Shown: piece after piece, positions 1 through 9,180 of the stretch
Layout of the letters: every line of letters begins with the position of its first letter
Numbering within the stretch: the stretch's first letter is position 1
NCBI RefSeq assembly: GCF_023509035.1
Contig: NZ_CP075583.1
Span: forward strand, 2,294,001 to 2,358,000
Direction of reading: 5' to 3'
Length of the DNA: 64,000 bases
Origin: Janthinobacterium lividum
GTDB taxonomy: Bacteria; Pseudomonadota; Gammaproteobacteria; Burkholderiales; Burkholderiaceae_D
Made by a program: the position numbers and the translations under genes
Notes under the pieces: generated by a model
What the model was told of the DNA's origin: nothing
Seen by the model: only the letters and a program-made list of their open reading frames with translations
Databases searched by the model: none

Positions 1-434
1 CGGCCGCGGTAGTCGTAGGTGACCTGGTAGCCATTGTTACGCGATTCCCAGTGGTCGACCTGGCGGCATTGCTTGACGGCTTGTTCCTGCATGCCGCCCT
101 GGTAATTGTTCTGGTTGTCGACTCTGTCACCGACGACGGCGCCGGCAATCGCGCCAGCGGCTGCAGCGGCCGTGCGGCCATTGCCGCCACCGACCTGGCT
201 ACCGAGCAGGGCACCAGCAATACCGCCGACGATGGAGCCGCCAGCGCTGCGTTGTTGCGGCGGCGCCTGCACTTGCACGTATTCCGTACGGCATTCCTGG
301 CGTGGACGATTGATCTGTTCCACTTGCGGCACGACGCGCACGACCTTGCCGAAATCTTCAAAGTCGGCGGCCTGGGCGAGTGGCAATGCGCCGATACAAA
401 GGGCTGACATCATCAATTTGGCTTGCAAGTTCAT
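1..434 (-). CDS. Glycine-zipper 2TM-domain envelope protein (3' end cut by window)
   Basis: The reading frame opens at an ATG at 434 and runs off the left edge of the window, so about 144 residues are visible. It starts with a signal peptide (MNLQAKLMMSALCIGALPLA, then QAA). A Gly/Ala-rich stretch, GGSIVGGIAGALLGSQVGGG followed by AGAIAGAVVGDR, is the glycine-zipper pattern of the SlyB / 17-kDa surface-antigen family. A Gln/Pro-rich linker precedes the zipper, and a Cys-containing tail (AVKQCRQVDHWES) follows. Family members are outer-membrane or periplasmic proteins thought to stabilise the envelope; the exact role here is unknown. A well-formed promoter lies upstream at 486-514. No lipobox cysteine is seen at the signal-peptide end, so it is probably soluble or inserted by the zipper itself. 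Confidence 0.8.
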   Translation of the reverse strand, partial: MNLQAKLMMSALCIGALPLAQAADFEDFGKVVRVVPQVEQINRPRQECRTEYVQVQAPPQQRSAGGSIVGGIAGALLGSQVGGGNGRTAAAAAGAIAGAVVGDRVDNQNNYQGGMQEQAVKQCRQVDHWESRNNGYQVTYDYRG

Positions 435-485
435 TTGTAACCTCGTTATCTAGAGAATCTTTCAGGGTATTTTTTACAACTTGGG

Positions 486-514
486 ACTATAGTAATCCCG
501 CCAGACCGCGGCAA
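486..514 (-). promoter_or_regulatory. Sigma-70-type promoter of the glycine-zipper gene
   Basis: On the minus strand TTGCCG (514-509) and TATAGT (491-486) are separated by exactly 17 bp, about 50 bp upstream of the ATG at 434. Four of six and five of six positions match the consensus. Confidence 0.6.
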
Positions 515-834
515 GTGTTTCGCATGGCAACAAAATGTAACAGCCCAAGCCCCTTGCCCCACAGTCTGTAACATGCACTTTCAATCGATACATGATGTTG
601 GCTGACTTGAAACCAGCGGTTTGTAACAAATCTTGCGTTTGACATCATATTCGGGTTGATTCATGCAGGACAACACGTTACCCTAATACGCGTATGGCTT
701 ATATAAAATCGCACTGAATCGCATAAAAGTTGATACAGATCGAATCACCGCGTGCGCATTGACCCGCGTGCGGGGATGCAATAAGAAGAGCAGCTAGAAG
801 AGATCCATACATAACAGGTCGATTTGAGGGAAAA
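515..834. other. Intergenic region between divergent genes
   Basis: No gene is seen here. The rightward part is AT-rich. A weak promoter-like pair, TTACCC (678-683) and TATAAA (702-707) with an 18-bp spacer, could serve the barstar-like gene and would leave a 5' leader of about 120 nt. A direct repeat CCGCGTGCG occurs at 748-756 and 764-772, 16 bp apart. It could be a regulator site, but nothing identifies the factor. Confidence 0.35.
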
Positions 835-1233
835 ATGAGTTTGTTACTAACCGTGCCGCCCAACCTTGTCCAGTCCATCCGTGCCTTTCGCGTGACCGAA
901 TTACAAGACGAGGCCATCCGTCTCGGGCAGCACTTTTTATATGCGCATTGCAACGCTGGACAGACCAAACAACAAGTCATCGGCATTATTGCAGAAGCAT
1001 TCCTGTTTCCGAAAAATTTGGCGAAGAATTTTGATGCCCTGCGCCTGTGCCTGACGGACACCATGTTCAAGGCGGGCACGCAGACGGGTTTCCTGGTGGT
1101 GCTCGAGCAATTGCCAAATACGCAAAAATTTGACAAGGAAGCACGCGAGATCCTGCTCGACGTGTTCCGCGACGCGGCCGACTACTGGGCCGAGAAGAAA
1201 GTCCCGTTCCGCGTCTTCTATTCGTTCGAGTAA
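835..1233 (+). CDS. Barstar-like (barnase inhibitor family) protein
   Basis: This is a 132-residue protein. Its C-terminal two thirds fit the barstar fold: FPKNLAKNFDALRLCLTD matches the ribonuclease-binding helix and loop (barstar YYGENLDALWDCLTG), and FLVVLEQLPN and a REILLDVFRDAADYW helix follow. Barstars bind and block guanyl-specific ribonucleases or, in polymorphic-toxin systems, act as immunity proteins. The N-terminal 50 residues are longer than in classical barstar (about 90 aa). The start is supported by GAGGG 6 nt upstream of the ATG. No barnase-like toxin is encoded nearby, so the partner is unknown. A GC-rich hairpin without a U-run (1299-1319) follows the gene. Confidence 0.75.
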   Translation: MSLLLTVPPNLVQSIRAFRVTELQDEAIRLGQHFLYAHCNAGQTKQQVIGIIAEAFLFPKNLAKNFDALRLCLTDTMFKAGTQTGFLVVLEQLPNTQKFDKEAREILLDVFRDAADYWAEKKVPFRVFYSFE

Positions 1234-1389
1234 ATACTTACTCTTGCCGCGACGCCGTCAAACCGGCCTCCCGCGCAGCTGAGAATCGGCCTCGCCGGGC
1301 GCCGGCGGCGCGCCGGCGCTTATGTTGCGCCGCAACAATAATACCGGCCTTTCTAGATTCGCATCGCCATAGCGGGTACAATGCGCGCT

Positions 1390-1998
1390 ATGAAAAATAT
1401 CGTTATCCTCATTTCCGGACGCGGCAGCAACATGGAAGCGGTCGTTCGCGCGGCGCAAGCCGAGCAATGGCCAGCCCGGATCGCCGCCGTCATCAGTAAC
1501 CGGGCCGATGCCCAGGGATTGGTTTTTGCCGCGGAACATGGGATAGCGACGGCAGTCGTTGCCAACAAGGATTATGCCAGCCGCGAACAGTTTGATGCGG
1601 CGCTGCAAGCCGTGATCGACGGCTTTGCCCCCGACCTGGTCGTGCTGGCCGGTTTCATGCGTATCCTGACGCCGCCCTTCGTCGAGCATTATGCGGGGCG
1701 CATGCTCAATATCCACCCGTCGCTGCTGCCGCTGTTCCCGGGCATGGCGACGCACCGCCAGGCGCTCGAGGCTTGTGTGACGGAACACGGCGCGACCGTG
1801 CATTTCGTGACTGCCGAGCTCGATCATGGCCCGGCCGTGGCGAGCGCGAAAGTCCCCGTCTTGCCAGGCGACACAGAAGAGAGCTTATCGGCGCGCGTGC
1901 TGGTACAGGAACATCTGCTTTACCCGCGCGCCATCCGCCTGTTCATTGACGATAAACTGTCAGTCGAGCATGGCCAGGTCCGCGTGGACCCTCAATAA
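1390..1998 (+). CDS. purN: Phosphoribosylglycinamide formyltransferase
   Basis: PurN transfers the formyl group of 10-formyl-THF to GAR, making FGAR in de novo purine synthesis in the cytosol. The 202-residue protein shows the N-terminal nucleotide loop SGRGSNM and the catalytic triad Asn107-His109 (LNIHPSLLP) and Asp145 (ELDHGP). The length is that of bacterial PurN. An alternative ATG at 1381 is in frame, but it lies inside a TACAAT box that looks like a -10 element, so the ATG at 1390 is preferred. No clear Shine-Dalgarno is present, and translation may be from a very short leader. The methyltransferase gene follows after 21 bp and probably shares the transcript. Confidence 0.93.
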   Translation: MKNIVILISGRGSNMEAVVRAAQAEQWPARIAAVISNRADAQGLVFAAEHGIATAVVANKDYASREQFDAALQAVIDGFAPDLVVLAGFMRILTPPFVEHYAGRMLNIHPSLLPLFPGMATHRQALEACVTEHGATVHFVTAELDHGPAVASAKVPVLPGDTEESLSARVLVQEHLLYPRAIRLFIDDKLSVEHGQVRVDPQ

Positions 1999-2019
1999 AA
2001 TATTACAGGAAGAATAACA

Positions 2020-3339
2020 ATGAGATTGCCACCAGCGATACTTGCCAATGCTGAAGAAGTATTGCGCGAAATTTTACGTTTCACGGCCCCGGCCGACACC
2101 ACCCTGTCTCGCTATTTCCGCGACCATCCGCGCCTCGGTTCGCGCGAACGCGGCGCCATCGCCGAAGGCATTTATGCCGTGCTGCGCAACAAATCGTTCT
2201 TTACCGATTTCGCCGAAGCGGGCAGTGGCCCGACCATGCGCCGTTTGACCATCCTCGGCCTGGCCGAAGCGGTCGGCGCCGATTCGTTGGGCGGCCTGAC
2301 GGAAGAAGAAGTGGAATGGCTGGAACGCATCACGCAGATCGACCGCAGCCTGATGCCGTCGAACATGCGCGCCAACATGCCGACCTGGCTGTTCGACAAG
2401 CTGATCGCCCAGTTCGGCGAAGCGGAAACCATGAAGCTGGCCGATGCGCTGAACGCGCCGGCGCCGCTGGACTTGCGCGTCAACTCGCTCAAGGCCACGC
2501 GTGAGGACGTGATGCTGGCCCTGGCCGAAGCACCGATCCTCAGCACGCCGACGCCGTTTGCCCCGTTGGGCTTGCGCGTGATCAAGAAGCCTTCGCTGCA
2601 AAACCTGCCATTGTTCCAGAGCGGCGCCATCGAAGTGCAAGATGAAGGCAGCCAGATCCTGTCGCAAATCGTCGGCGCCAAGCGCGGCGAGATGGTGGTC
2701 GATTTCTGTGCCGGCGCGGGCGGCAAGACCCTGGCGCTGGGCGCGCTGATGCGCAACACGGGCCGTTTGTACGCGTTCGATGTGTCGGAAAAGCGTTTGG
2801 CCAAGCTGAAACCACGCATGGCCCGCAGCGGCCTGTCGAATGTGCATCCGGTGCAGATCGCGCATGAGCGCGATGCCAAGATCAAGCGCCTGGCCGGCAA
2901 GATCGACCGCGTGCTGGTCGATGCCCCGTGCAGCGGCCTGGGCACCCTGCGCCGCAATCCGGACGTGAAATGGCGCCAGCAGCCGAACTCCATCGTCGAG
3001 CTGCAAGCCAAGCAGGCAGCCATCCTGGCCGGCGCGGCGCGCCTGGTCAAGGGCGGCGGCCGCCTGGTGTACGCCACCTGCAGCTTCCTGAATGAAGAAA
3101 ACGATTTTATCGCCGAGCAATTCCTGGCGGCCCATCCGGACTTCACCCTGGTGCCGATGAACAAGGTGCTGGCCGAACAGAAGATCGAACTGGAAATGGG
3201 CGACTACCTGAAATTGTTGCCGCACCTGCACCAGACCGACGGCTTCTTCGCCGCCGTGTTCGAGCGCAAGGTCATGCCGAAAAAAGTCTACGCCGATGAA
3301 AAACCGGCCGACGACGTTGACGCTGAACAAGCCGAGTAA
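2020..3339 (+). CDS. RsmB/NOP-family SAM-dependent RNA cytosine-C5 methyltransferase
   Basis: A 439-residue enzyme predicted to methylate a cytosine C5 in rRNA using SAM. An N-terminal helical region of about 140 residues resembles the NusB-like RNA-binding part of RsmB. It is followed by the Rossmann methyltransferase domain with the SAM loop VVDFCAGAGGKTLALG. Both Cys motifs of this family are present: DAPCSGLGTLRRNPD (motif IV) and YATCSFLNEEN (motif VI, catalytic). A Shine-Dalgarno (GGAAG) lies 9 nt before the ATG. Position after purN is common in Burkholderiales. Classical rsmB usually sits near fmt, so this may be a paralogue with a different target base; the gene symbol is left blank for that reason. 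Confidence 0.88.
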   Translation: MRLPPAILANAEEVLREILRFTAPADTTLSRYFRDHPRLGSRERGAIAEGIYAVLRNKSFFTDFAEAGSGPTMRRLTILGLAEAVGADSLGGLTEEEVEWLERITQIDRSLMPSNMRANMPTWLFDKLIAQFGEAETMKLADALNAPAPLDLRVNSLKATREDVMLALAEAPILSTPTPFAPLGLRVIKKPSLQNLPLFQSGAIEVQDEGSQILSQIVGAKRGEMVVDFCAGAGGKTLALGALMRNTGRLYAFDVSEKRLAKLKPRMARSGLSNVHPVQIAHERDAKIKRLAGKIDRVLVDAPCSGLGTLRRNPDVKWRQQPNSIVELQAKQAAILAGAARLVKGGGRLVYATCSFLNEENDFIAEQFLAAHPDFTLVPMNKVLAEQKIELEMGDYLKLLPHLHQTDGFFAAVFERKVMPKKVYADEKPADDVDAEQAE

Positions 3340-3449
3340 GCCTGTCACGGGCCGCCGCTGCACCTGCAGTGGCGGCTTTCAATGCCGCCAGCCCGTCTGG
3401 CGACATGGGCACACCGCCCATCCGTCCCACCTTCCAGCCCCCATCTGCC

Positions 3450-4808
3450 ATGAATGAAACCCCGCTGCTCAACCTGATCACTGATTTTGTCAACGATTTC
3501 CGTCAACCGGCCATCCTGTGGCAGGCGCTGGTCATCGTCGGCTGCCTGGCGCTGAGCTGGCTGCTGGTGCGGCAGTTGCGCGTGTTCCTGCATCAGCGGG
3601 CAGAAGCGGCCGCTGTCCCGGCCACGCCGGAAACCTTGCAGCGCACGGATAGTTTCATCCGTATCCTGACGCCCGTGCTGGCGGCCATGCTGCTGGGCAT
3701 TGCGCAGCATTTCCTGGCCAAGTTCCAGTCGGTGAACCTGCTCAGTATTGCCATCCCCCTGTGCACGTCGATGGCGCTGGTGCGCTTCGGTTTCTACGTG
3801 CTGCGCCGCATTTTTTCCCGCCATGGCGACATCAGTCCCACCATGTTGTTGCTGGAAAAGATATTCACGGTGGTGGTGTGGGCCGGCATGGCCCTGTACA
3901 TCACGGGCCTGTGGCCGGAACTGCATACCTTCCTGGAAGGCATCGTCGTGCCGCTGGGCCGCAACAAGGTCTCTGTGGCTGCCATCTTGCAAGCCGCTAT
4001 TTCGGTGGCCGTGCTGCTGGTGCTGGCCATGTGGGCTGGCACTTCGCTCGACGAGCGCCTGATGAAAATGCAGGGTCTGCACACCTCCTTGCGCGTGGTG
4101 CTGTCGCGCATGGGGCGCGCCGTGCTGATCCTCGTGTCGGTGCTGGTCAGTCTGTCGCTGGTGGGTATCGACCTGACGGTGCTGTCCGTGTTTGGCGGCG
4201 CCTTCGGCGTGGCGCTGGGCTTTGGCTTGCAAAAGATCGCCGCGAACTTTGTGTCCGGCTTCATCATCCTGCTCGACCGCAGTCTCACCATCGGCGACAT
4301 GATCACTGTCGGTCAATTTACGGGAAAAGTGACGCAGATCAATACGCGCTATACTGTGTTATTGGGTGGCGATGGCGTTGAATCCATCGTGCCGAATGAA
4401 ATGCTGATTTCCGGCGGCGTGCAGAACATGTCGCTGAGCAACCGCATGGTCTGGCTGTCGACGGCCGTGTCGGTGGGCTATGAAACGGATATCGATGTGA
4501 TCTTCCCCTTGCTGGAAGCGGCGACGGCCAAGGTGCCGCGTGTGTCGCAAAGCAATCCGCCATCGGCCACACTCGTGCGTTTCGGCGCCGACGGTCTCGA
4601 TGTGCAGATCGGCTTCTGGATCGCGGACCCGGAAAACGGCACGGGCGGCGTGAAGTCGAATGTGAACCGCGCCATCTGGCGCACCTTGCAGGAACATAAG
4701 GTCACTGTACCGTTTCCGCAACGCGAATTGCGTATTGTTGGTACGCCTCCTGCCCCGCTTGCGGGCGCGGCAGAGGGTGAGTCCACGCCATCCGGCACCC
4801 AGCCTTAA
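3450..4808 (+). CDS. MscS-family mechanosensitive ion channel
   Basis: Inner-membrane channel protein of about 452 residues that opens under membrane tension and releases solutes during hypo-osmotic shock. Several hydrophobic segments precede the conserved pore-lining helix and beta domain (VFGGAFGVALGFGLQKIAAN, then FVSGFIILLDRSLTIGDMITV), the hallmark of MscS. The cytosolic alpha/beta domain follows, and the C-terminus is Pro/Gly/Ser-rich. It has extra N-terminal transmembrane helices compared with E. coli MscS (286 aa), placing it with the larger family members. The ATG at 3450 (MNETPLLNLITDF) was chosen because upstream in-frame starts give a low-complexity, non-hydrophobic leader. No strong Shine-Dalgarno is visible. 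Confidence 0.87.
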   Translation: MNETPLLNLITDFVNDFRQPAILWQALVIVGCLALSWLLVRQLRVFLHQRAEAAAVPATPETLQRTDSFIRILTPVLAAMLLGIAQHFLAKFQSVNLLSIAIPLCTSMALVRFGFYVLRRIFSRHGDISPTMLLLEKIFTVVVWAGMALYITGLWPELHTFLEGIVVPLGRNKVSVAAILQAAISVAVLLVLAMWAGTSLDERLMKMQGLHTSLRVVLSRMGRAVLILVSVLVSLSLVGIDLTVLSVFGGAFGVALGFGLQKIAANFVSGFIILLDRSLTIGDMITVGQFTGKVTQINTRYTVLLGGDGVESIVPNEMLISGGVQNMSLSNRMVWLSTAVSVGYETDIDVIFPLLEAATAKVPRVSQSNPPSATLVRFGADGLDVQIGFWIADPENGTGGVKSNVNRAIWRTLQEHKVTVPFPQRELRIVGTPPAPLAGAAEGESTPSGTQP

Positions 4809-4941
4809 CCTCGCTGCCTGCCTCCGATTTTGCCTGACAGCCCCCATTAGGGCGTACAATCACGCCTAAAATTAACTCTGCCGGACCTCCAGAGTCACTG
4901 GAGCGACCGTGCGCACGCCCTGACCACTTGGAGTAGCAGTA

Positions 4942-6150
4942 ATGACATTGAGTTCCGTTTTACACGACGTTTTGCAGTTCATGGCAACTGGCATTACCGA
5001 TCTGTCCGCATGGCAAGTTTTCCTGTACACCATGGTGGTCACGCATATCACGATCGCCAGCGTCACGATTTACCTGCACCGCCACCAAGCCCACCGCGCG
5101 CTGGAATTGCATGCGATTCCCAGTCATTTCTTCCGTTTCTGGCTGTGGCTGACGACGGGCCAGGTCACCAAGGAGTGGGCGGCCATCCACCGCAAGCACC
5201 ATGCCAAGTGCGATACGGAAGAAGATCCGCACAGCCCAGTGACGCGCGGCATCAAGAAAGTGTTTTGGGAAGGCGCCGAGCTGTACCGCGCTGAATCGAA
5301 GAACATGGAAACCATGGCCAAGTACGGCCACGGCACGCCGACGGACTGGATCGAGCGCAACCTGTACACCAAATACAGCTGGCTGGGCGTGGTGTCGCTG
5401 TTCGTCATCAATTTCATCCTGTTCGGCGTGATCGGCATTTCCGTGTGGGCCGTGCAAATGATGTGGATCCCGATCACGGCGGCCGGCATCATCAACGGCA
5501 TCGGCCATTACTGGGGCTATCGCAACTACGACTGCGCCGATGCGGCCACCAACATCATTCCCTTCGGCATCCTGATCGGCGGCGAAGAGTTGCACAACAA
5601 TCACCATACGTATGCCACGTCGGCCAAGCTGTCGTCGAAATGGTATGAAATCGATATCGGCTGGGGGTATATCCGCGCGCTGGAAATGCTGGGCCTGGCC
5701 AAGGTGAAGAAATTGGCGCCAGAACCGAAGTTCTCGCACGGCAAGCTGGAAGCGGACTTCGACACCTTGCAGTCCGTCATCGCCAACCGCTACGACGTGA
5801 TGGCCAAGTATGCGAAATCGATCAAGCATGCCTGGAAGGAAGAGCTGGAACACCTGAAGCACAAGGCCGAACTGGAAAAGCGCTTCCTGAAATCGTCGCG
5901 CAAGCTGATGCAGCGTGAACCGGGCAAGCTGGCCGATGCGCATCACGAACAGTTGTCGGAATTGTTCCAGCACAGCAAGGCGCTGGAAACCATGCATCAC
6001 ATGCGCGTGGAGCTGGGCGCCATCTGGGAACGTTCGCACTTTACGCGCGAGCAATTGCTGCAGAAGCTGCAAGACTGGTGTACGCGCGCCGAAGCGTCGG
6101 GCATCAAGTCGCTGCAGGATTTCTCGTTGCGCCTGCGCAGTTATGCATAA
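4942..6150 (+). CDS. Membrane acyl-lipid / acyl-CoA fatty acid desaturase
   Basis: Integral-membrane di-iron enzyme that inserts a double bond into fatty acyl chains, most likely at delta-9, adjusting membrane fluidity. The three histidine boxes are present: HRHQAHRALELH, HRKHHAKC and EELHNNHHTYATS. Hydrophobic pairs flank them (residues about 25-60 and 150-190). The 402-residue protein carries a C-terminal charged helical extension of about 120 residues (rich in KHKAELEKRF, QREPGKLADAHHEQL) beyond the catalytic core. GGAG lies 8-11 nt upstream of the ATG. It is monocistronic, ending in the strong terminator at 6172-6196. Confidence 0.88.
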   Translation: MTLSSVLHDVLQFMATGITDLSAWQVFLYTMVVTHITIASVTIYLHRHQAHRALELHAIPSHFFRFWLWLTTGQVTKEWAAIHRKHHAKCDTEEDPHSPVTRGIKKVFWEGAELYRAESKNMETMAKYGHGTPTDWIERNLYTKYSWLGVVSLFVINFILFGVIGISVWAVQMMWIPITAAGIINGIGHYWGYRNYDCADAATNIIPFGILIGGEELHNNHHTYATSAKLSSKWYEIDIGWGYIRALEMLGLAKVKKLAPEPKFSHGKLEADFDTLQSVIANRYDVMAKYAKSIKHAWKEELEHLKHKAELEKRFLKSSRKLMQREPGKLADAHHEQLSELFQHSKALETMHHMRVELGAIWERSHFTREQLLQKLQDWCTRAEASGIKSLQDFSLRLRSYA

Positions 6151-6171
6151 TTAATACTGCGCCACATCAAG

Positions 6172-6196
6172 GCCCTGGTTTCCAGGGCTTTTTTTT
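6172..6196 (+). terminator. Intrinsic terminator of the desaturase gene
   Basis: A perfect stem GCCCTGG / CCAGGGC with loop TTT is followed by eight T residues, 21 bp after the desaturase stop codon. Confidence 0.9.
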
Positions 6197-6238
6197 CGCC
6201 TGGACGAAGGGAGGAGGGGCGGCGTCAAAATCAGGGCG

Positions 6239-6262
6239 AAAAAAAACCGCTCATCGGAGCGG
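6239..6262 (-). terminator. Intrinsic terminator of rpmB-rpmG
   Basis: Read on the minus strand, stem CCGCTC-CGAT-GAGCGG is followed by a run of eight T residues, about 25 bp after the rpmG stop. Confidence 0.88.
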
Positions 6263-6287
6263 CTCTTTTTACAGAACACAATATCAA

Positions 6288-6455
6288 TTACTTGATTTTG
6301 GTTTCTTTGTACGTTACGTGCTTGCGTGCTTTAGGATCAAATTTCATGATCTCCATTTTCGCAGGCGTCGTACGCTTGTTTTTGGTAGTCGTGTAGAAGT
6401 GACCCGTACCGGCGGTCGATTCTAACTTGATTTTGTCGCGGCCTGATTTTGCCAT
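6288..6455 (-). CDS. rpmG: 50S ribosomal protein L33
   Basis: A 55-residue basic protein, [20 protein letters not shown] followed by [19 protein letters not shown], which is the bL33 sequence pattern. It lacks the CxxC pairs, so it is the zinc-independent form. It is part of the large ribosomal subunit near the E site. GGGAG precedes the ATG at 6455. It lies 22 bp downstream of rpmB in the usual rpmBG operon, transcribed from the promoter at 6754-6782 and ended by the hairpin at 6239-6262. Confidence 0.95.
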   Translation of the reverse strand: MAKSGRDKIKLESTAGTGHFYTTTKNKRTTPAKMEIMKFDPKARKHVTYKETKIK

Positions 6456-6477
6456 GATAGCTCCCTTATTCTGCTAA

Positions 6478-6714
6478 TTAGACTTTTTCGCCACGAGCGC
6501 GCATATCGACCAATACGGCGTCGATGCCGACTTTATCGATGACGCGCAGACCGGCGTTGGACAAACGCAGGGAGACCCAGCGGTTTTCAGATTCAACAAA
6601 AATACGACGATTCTGCAAGTTAGGCAAAAAACGACGTTTGGTTTTGTTGTTTGCATGGGAAACATTGTTGCCGACCATCGGCTTCTTCCCAGTGACTTGG
6701 CAAACACGTGCCAT
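6478..6714 (-). CDS. rpmB: 50S ribosomal protein L28
   Basis: A 78-residue bL28 protein of the large ribosomal subunit, starting [20 protein letters not shown] and containing [12 protein letters not shown] and [16 protein letters not shown], all typical of L28. AAGGAG lies 6 nt before the ATG at 6714. It is the first gene of the rpmB-rpmG operon. Confidence 0.96.
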   Translation of the reverse strand: MARVCQVTGKKPMVGNNVSHANNKTKRRFLPNLQNRRIFVESENRWVSLRLSNAGLRVIDKVGIDAVLVDMRARGEKV

Positions 6715-6753
6715 GGCGCACTCCTTAAAGATATTCCAAATTGGAAAAACGAG

Positions 6754-6782
6754 AGTATATCCAAAATAAGCAGATTTATCAA
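6754..6782 (-). promoter_or_regulatory. Promoter of rpmB-rpmG
   Basis: On the minus strand TTGATA (6782-6777) and TATACT (6759-6754) are spaced by 17 bp, about 40 bp before the rpmB ATG. This is a near-consensus sigma-70 promoter, as expected for ribosomal protein genes. The adjoining stretch 6783-6972, between rpmB and the radC stop, holds nothing else recognisable beyond a short CTGCT/AGCAG hairpin near 6890. Confidence 0.8.
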
Positions 6783-6972
6783 TGACTTGCGAAAAACAAT
6801 TGTGTCATGTTGTATTGAAATAATTTAACAATTTGACTTTGACAGATTTTCATGAGGCGGCCGCTTGTAAACCAGTGTGTTTTACTGCTAGATAAGCAGC
6901 CTGGCTTTTTCACGTATGTCCTTGTTTACACATGGTTAACTGACAATTGACCGCTGCCATGCCGCATCTGCG

Positions 6973-7647
6973 CTAGATCTGGCCGTGTTCCGCAAAGGAA
7001 TGCACTTGCCGCCCGGCCACGACGAAATGATCGAGGATGCGCACCTCCACCAGCGACAAGGCCTGCACCAGCGCGCGCGTCAGTAATAAATCCGATTCGC
7101 TGGGCTCGGGCGTGCCGGACGGGTGGTTGTGTGCCAGCATGACGCTGGCCGCGTTGTGCAGCAGCGCCTGCTTGACGACTTCGCGCGGATACACACTGGT
7201 GTGGGTGAGGGTGCCGCGAAACATTTCCTGGGTCGTGATCAGGCGGTTCTTGACGTCCAAAAACAACACGTGAAACGCTTCATGCGCCAGGTGGCCCAGA
7301 GTCAGGCGCAAATAATCTTTGACGGCGTGCGGCGAATTGAGGGTCTGGCCTGCCTGCAAGTCCTCGAGGATGGCGCGCCGCGCCAGTTCCAGTACCGCTT
7401 GCAGCTGGGCAAACTTGGCGCTGCCCATGCCGTGTACGGCGGAAAAACTCTCGAGGCTGGCGTTAAACAGCCCACGCAGCGAGCCGAAGTGTTCTACCGT
7501 GTCGCGCGCCAGTTCCACGGCGCTCTTGCCGCGCACGCCCGTGCGCAGGAACACGGCCAGCAATTCCGCGTCTGACAGCGATTGCGCGCCATCCTCGATC
7601 AGGCGTTCGCGCGGCCGTTCGCCGGCCGGCCAATCCTTGATGCCCAT
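6973..7647 (-). CDS. radC: RadC-family JAB/MPN-domain protein
   Basis: A 224-residue protein with an N-terminal helix-hairpin-helix-like region ([32 protein letters not shown]) and a C-terminal JAB/MPN domain. The JAMM metal motif is complete: His173, His175 and Asp186 in [16 protein letters not shown]. RadC proteins were once called DNA-repair factors; their actual activity is not settled, and a nuclease or isopeptidase-like role has been proposed. AGGAGG 5 nt before the ATG at 7647 fixes the start. Longer upstream frames would run back over the promoter of the divergent fkpB gene. Confidence 0.92.
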   Translation of the reverse strand: MGIKDWPAGERPRERLIEDGAQSLSDAELLAVFLRTGVRGKSAVELARDTVEHFGSLRGLFNASLESFSAVHGMGSAKFAQLQAVLELARRAILEDLQAGQTLNSPHAVKDYLRLTLGHLAHEAFHVLFLDVKNRLITTQEMFRGTLTHTSVYPREVVKQALLHNAASVMLAHNHPSGTPEPSESDLLLTRALVQALSLVEVRILDHFVVAGRQVHSFAEHGQI

Positions 7648-7767
7648 GCTGTCCTCCTGTTTGTCACCGGCGCGTGCCCCAGCATGGTCTTCTTTGACGA
7701 AGCCATGGGGCAGGCGCGGCCAGTGTGGCTTACAATATCGTTTTGCACCAGTTACTTGAAAACTACT

Positions 7768-8223
7768 ATGTCCAACGAGCAACCAGCAGTCGTCACCGAA
7801 GCGGCTTACCTTACCCTGCATTATCGTCTTGCTACTGTTGACGGTACTGATATTGTCACTACCTTCAGCGGTAATCCTGCTACTTTGATGCTGGGACAGG
7901 GCCAGCTGGCGCCATTCCTCGAACAGCGTTTGCTGGGCTTGCCTGAAGGCACGCACCAGACGTTCGAGCTGGCTGCGGGCGAAGGCTTTGGCGAGCGCAA
8001 TCCCGAGCTGGTGCAGTCGGTCTCGCGCGCGACGCTGGACGAGAACTCGGTACCGGGCGCCGACTACAAGATCGGCGACCTGGTCGACTTCGCCGCGCCG
8101 GGCGGCGGCCGCTTTGCCGGCGTGCTGCGCGAAATGCGCGAGGACTCGGCCCTGTTCGACTTCAATCATCCGCTGGCCGGCCAGCCGCTGCGTTTTGAAG
8201 TCAAGCTCATCTCGGTTCTGTAA
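7768..8223 (+). CDS. fkpB: FKBP-type peptidyl-prolyl cis-trans isomerase (SlpA/FkpB-like)
   Basis: A 151-residue cytosolic prolyl isomerase and chaperone. FKBP core motifs are visible ([39 protein letters not shown]), and so is the inserted-in-flap segment [11 protein letters not shown]. The C-terminal [18 protein letters not shown] is the SlpA signature ending. ispH follows after 9 bp, the conserved fkpB-ispH pair found in most proteobacteria. A TACAAT box about 40 bp upstream may be its -10 element. The Shine-Dalgarno is weak. Confidence 0.92.
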   Translation: MSNEQPAVVTEAAYLTLHYRLATVDGTDIVTTFSGNPATLMLGQGQLAPFLEQRLLGLPEGTHQTFELAAGEGFGERNPELVQSVSRATLDENSVPGADYKIGDLVDFAAPGGGRFAGVLREMREDSALFDFNHPLAGQPLRFEVKLISVL

Positions 8224-8232
8224 GGAGTAGCG

Positions 8233-9180
8233 ATGGATAAAGAACTGTTACTGGCCCAGCCCCGCGGTTTTTGCGCTGGCGTCGACCGGGCGATCGAAAT
8301 CGTCGAGCGCGCCTTGCAGCAATTTGGCGCACCGATCTATGTGCGCCATGAAATCGTCCACAACGCCTATGTGGTGGCCGACTTGCGCAACAAGGGCGCC
8401 ATCTTCATCGATGACCTCGATGACGTGCCTGCCGGCAATACGCTCGTGTTTTCCGCCCATGGCGTCTCAAAAGCCGTGCGCGCCGAGGCGGAATCGCGCG
8501 GTCTGAGCATTTTTGACGCGACTTGCCCGCTGGTCACCAAGGTGCACATGGAAGTGGGCAAGATGCGCCGCGAAGGCCGCGAGATCATCATGATCGGCCA
8601 CGATGGCCATCCCGAGGTGGAAGGCACGATGGGCCAGGCCGATATGGGCATGCATCTGGTGGAAACGCTCGACGATGTGGCGAAATTGCAGGTCGCCAAT
8701 CCGGAGAGCTTGGCCTATGTTTCGCAAACAACGTTGTCAGTTGACGACACTAGCGACATTATTGCGGCCTTGAAAGCGAAATATCCGAATATCGCCGAGC
8801 CGAAAAAAGGCGACATCTGCTACGCCACCACGAACCGCCAGGAAGCCGTGAAATTCATGGCCCCGCAAGTGGAAGTGGTGATCGTCGTCGGCAGCCCGAA
8901 CAGCTCGAATTCGAACCGCTTGCGCGAAGTGGCCGAGAAGATGGGCACGCCAGCCTACATGGTCGACAATGCCTCGCAGATCGATCCCGCCTGGCTGGAA
9001 GGCAAGCTGCGCGTGGGTGTGACGGCTGGCGCCTCGGCGCCCGAGGTGCTGGTGCAAGCCGTCATCGACCGCTTGAAAGAGTGCGGCGTGAAGAGCGTGC
9101 GCCCGCTCGACGGCGTGCAGGAAGCCGTGACGTTCCCGATGCCGAAAGGCCTCGACGGCCTCAAGCGCGACGTCGCCTGA
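8233..9180 (+). CDS. ispH: 4-hydroxy-3-methylbut-2-enyl diphosphate reductase
   Basis: IspH (LytB) makes IPP and DMAPP from HMBPP in the last step of the MEP isoprenoid pathway, using a [4Fe-4S] cluster. The three cluster cysteines are Cys14 ([10 protein letters not shown]), Cys98 ([12 protein letters not shown]) and Cys196 ([11 protein letters not shown]). The substrate-binding [11 protein letters not shown] motif is present. At 315 residues it matches the family. AAGGAG lies 7 nt before the ATG, and it is translationally close to fkpB. Confidence 0.97.
   Translation: MDKELLLAQPRGFCAGVDRAIEIVERALQQFGAPIYVRHEIVHNAYVVADLRNKGAIFIDDLDDVPAGNTLVFSAHGVSKAVRAEAESRGLSIFDATCPLVTKVHMEVGKMRREGREIIMIGHDGHPEVEGTMGQADMGMHLVETLDDVAKLQVANPESLAYVSQTTLSVDDTSDIIAALKAKYPNIAEPKKGDICYATTNRQEAVKFMAPQVEVVIVVGSPNSSNSNRLREVAEKMGTPAYMVDNASQIDPAWLEGKLRVGVTAGASAPEVLVQAVIDRLKECGVKSVRPLDGVQEAVTFPMPKGLDGLKRDVA

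Noticed and set aside
1299..1319. GC hairpin between the barstar-like gene and purN as a terminator
   Set aside because: The 9-bp stem is perfect but is followed by TTATGTTG rather than a U-run, so terminator function is not supported.
2074..3363. A 429-codon antisense frame over the RNA methyltransferase gene
   Set aside because: Same codon-bias artefact; no motif and no start signal, while the plus-strand protein has both catalytic Cys motifs.
3345..4316. A 323-codon antisense frame over the MscS gene, His/Gln-rich
   Set aside because: Low-complexity shadow translation; the MscS pore helix on the other strand is decisive.
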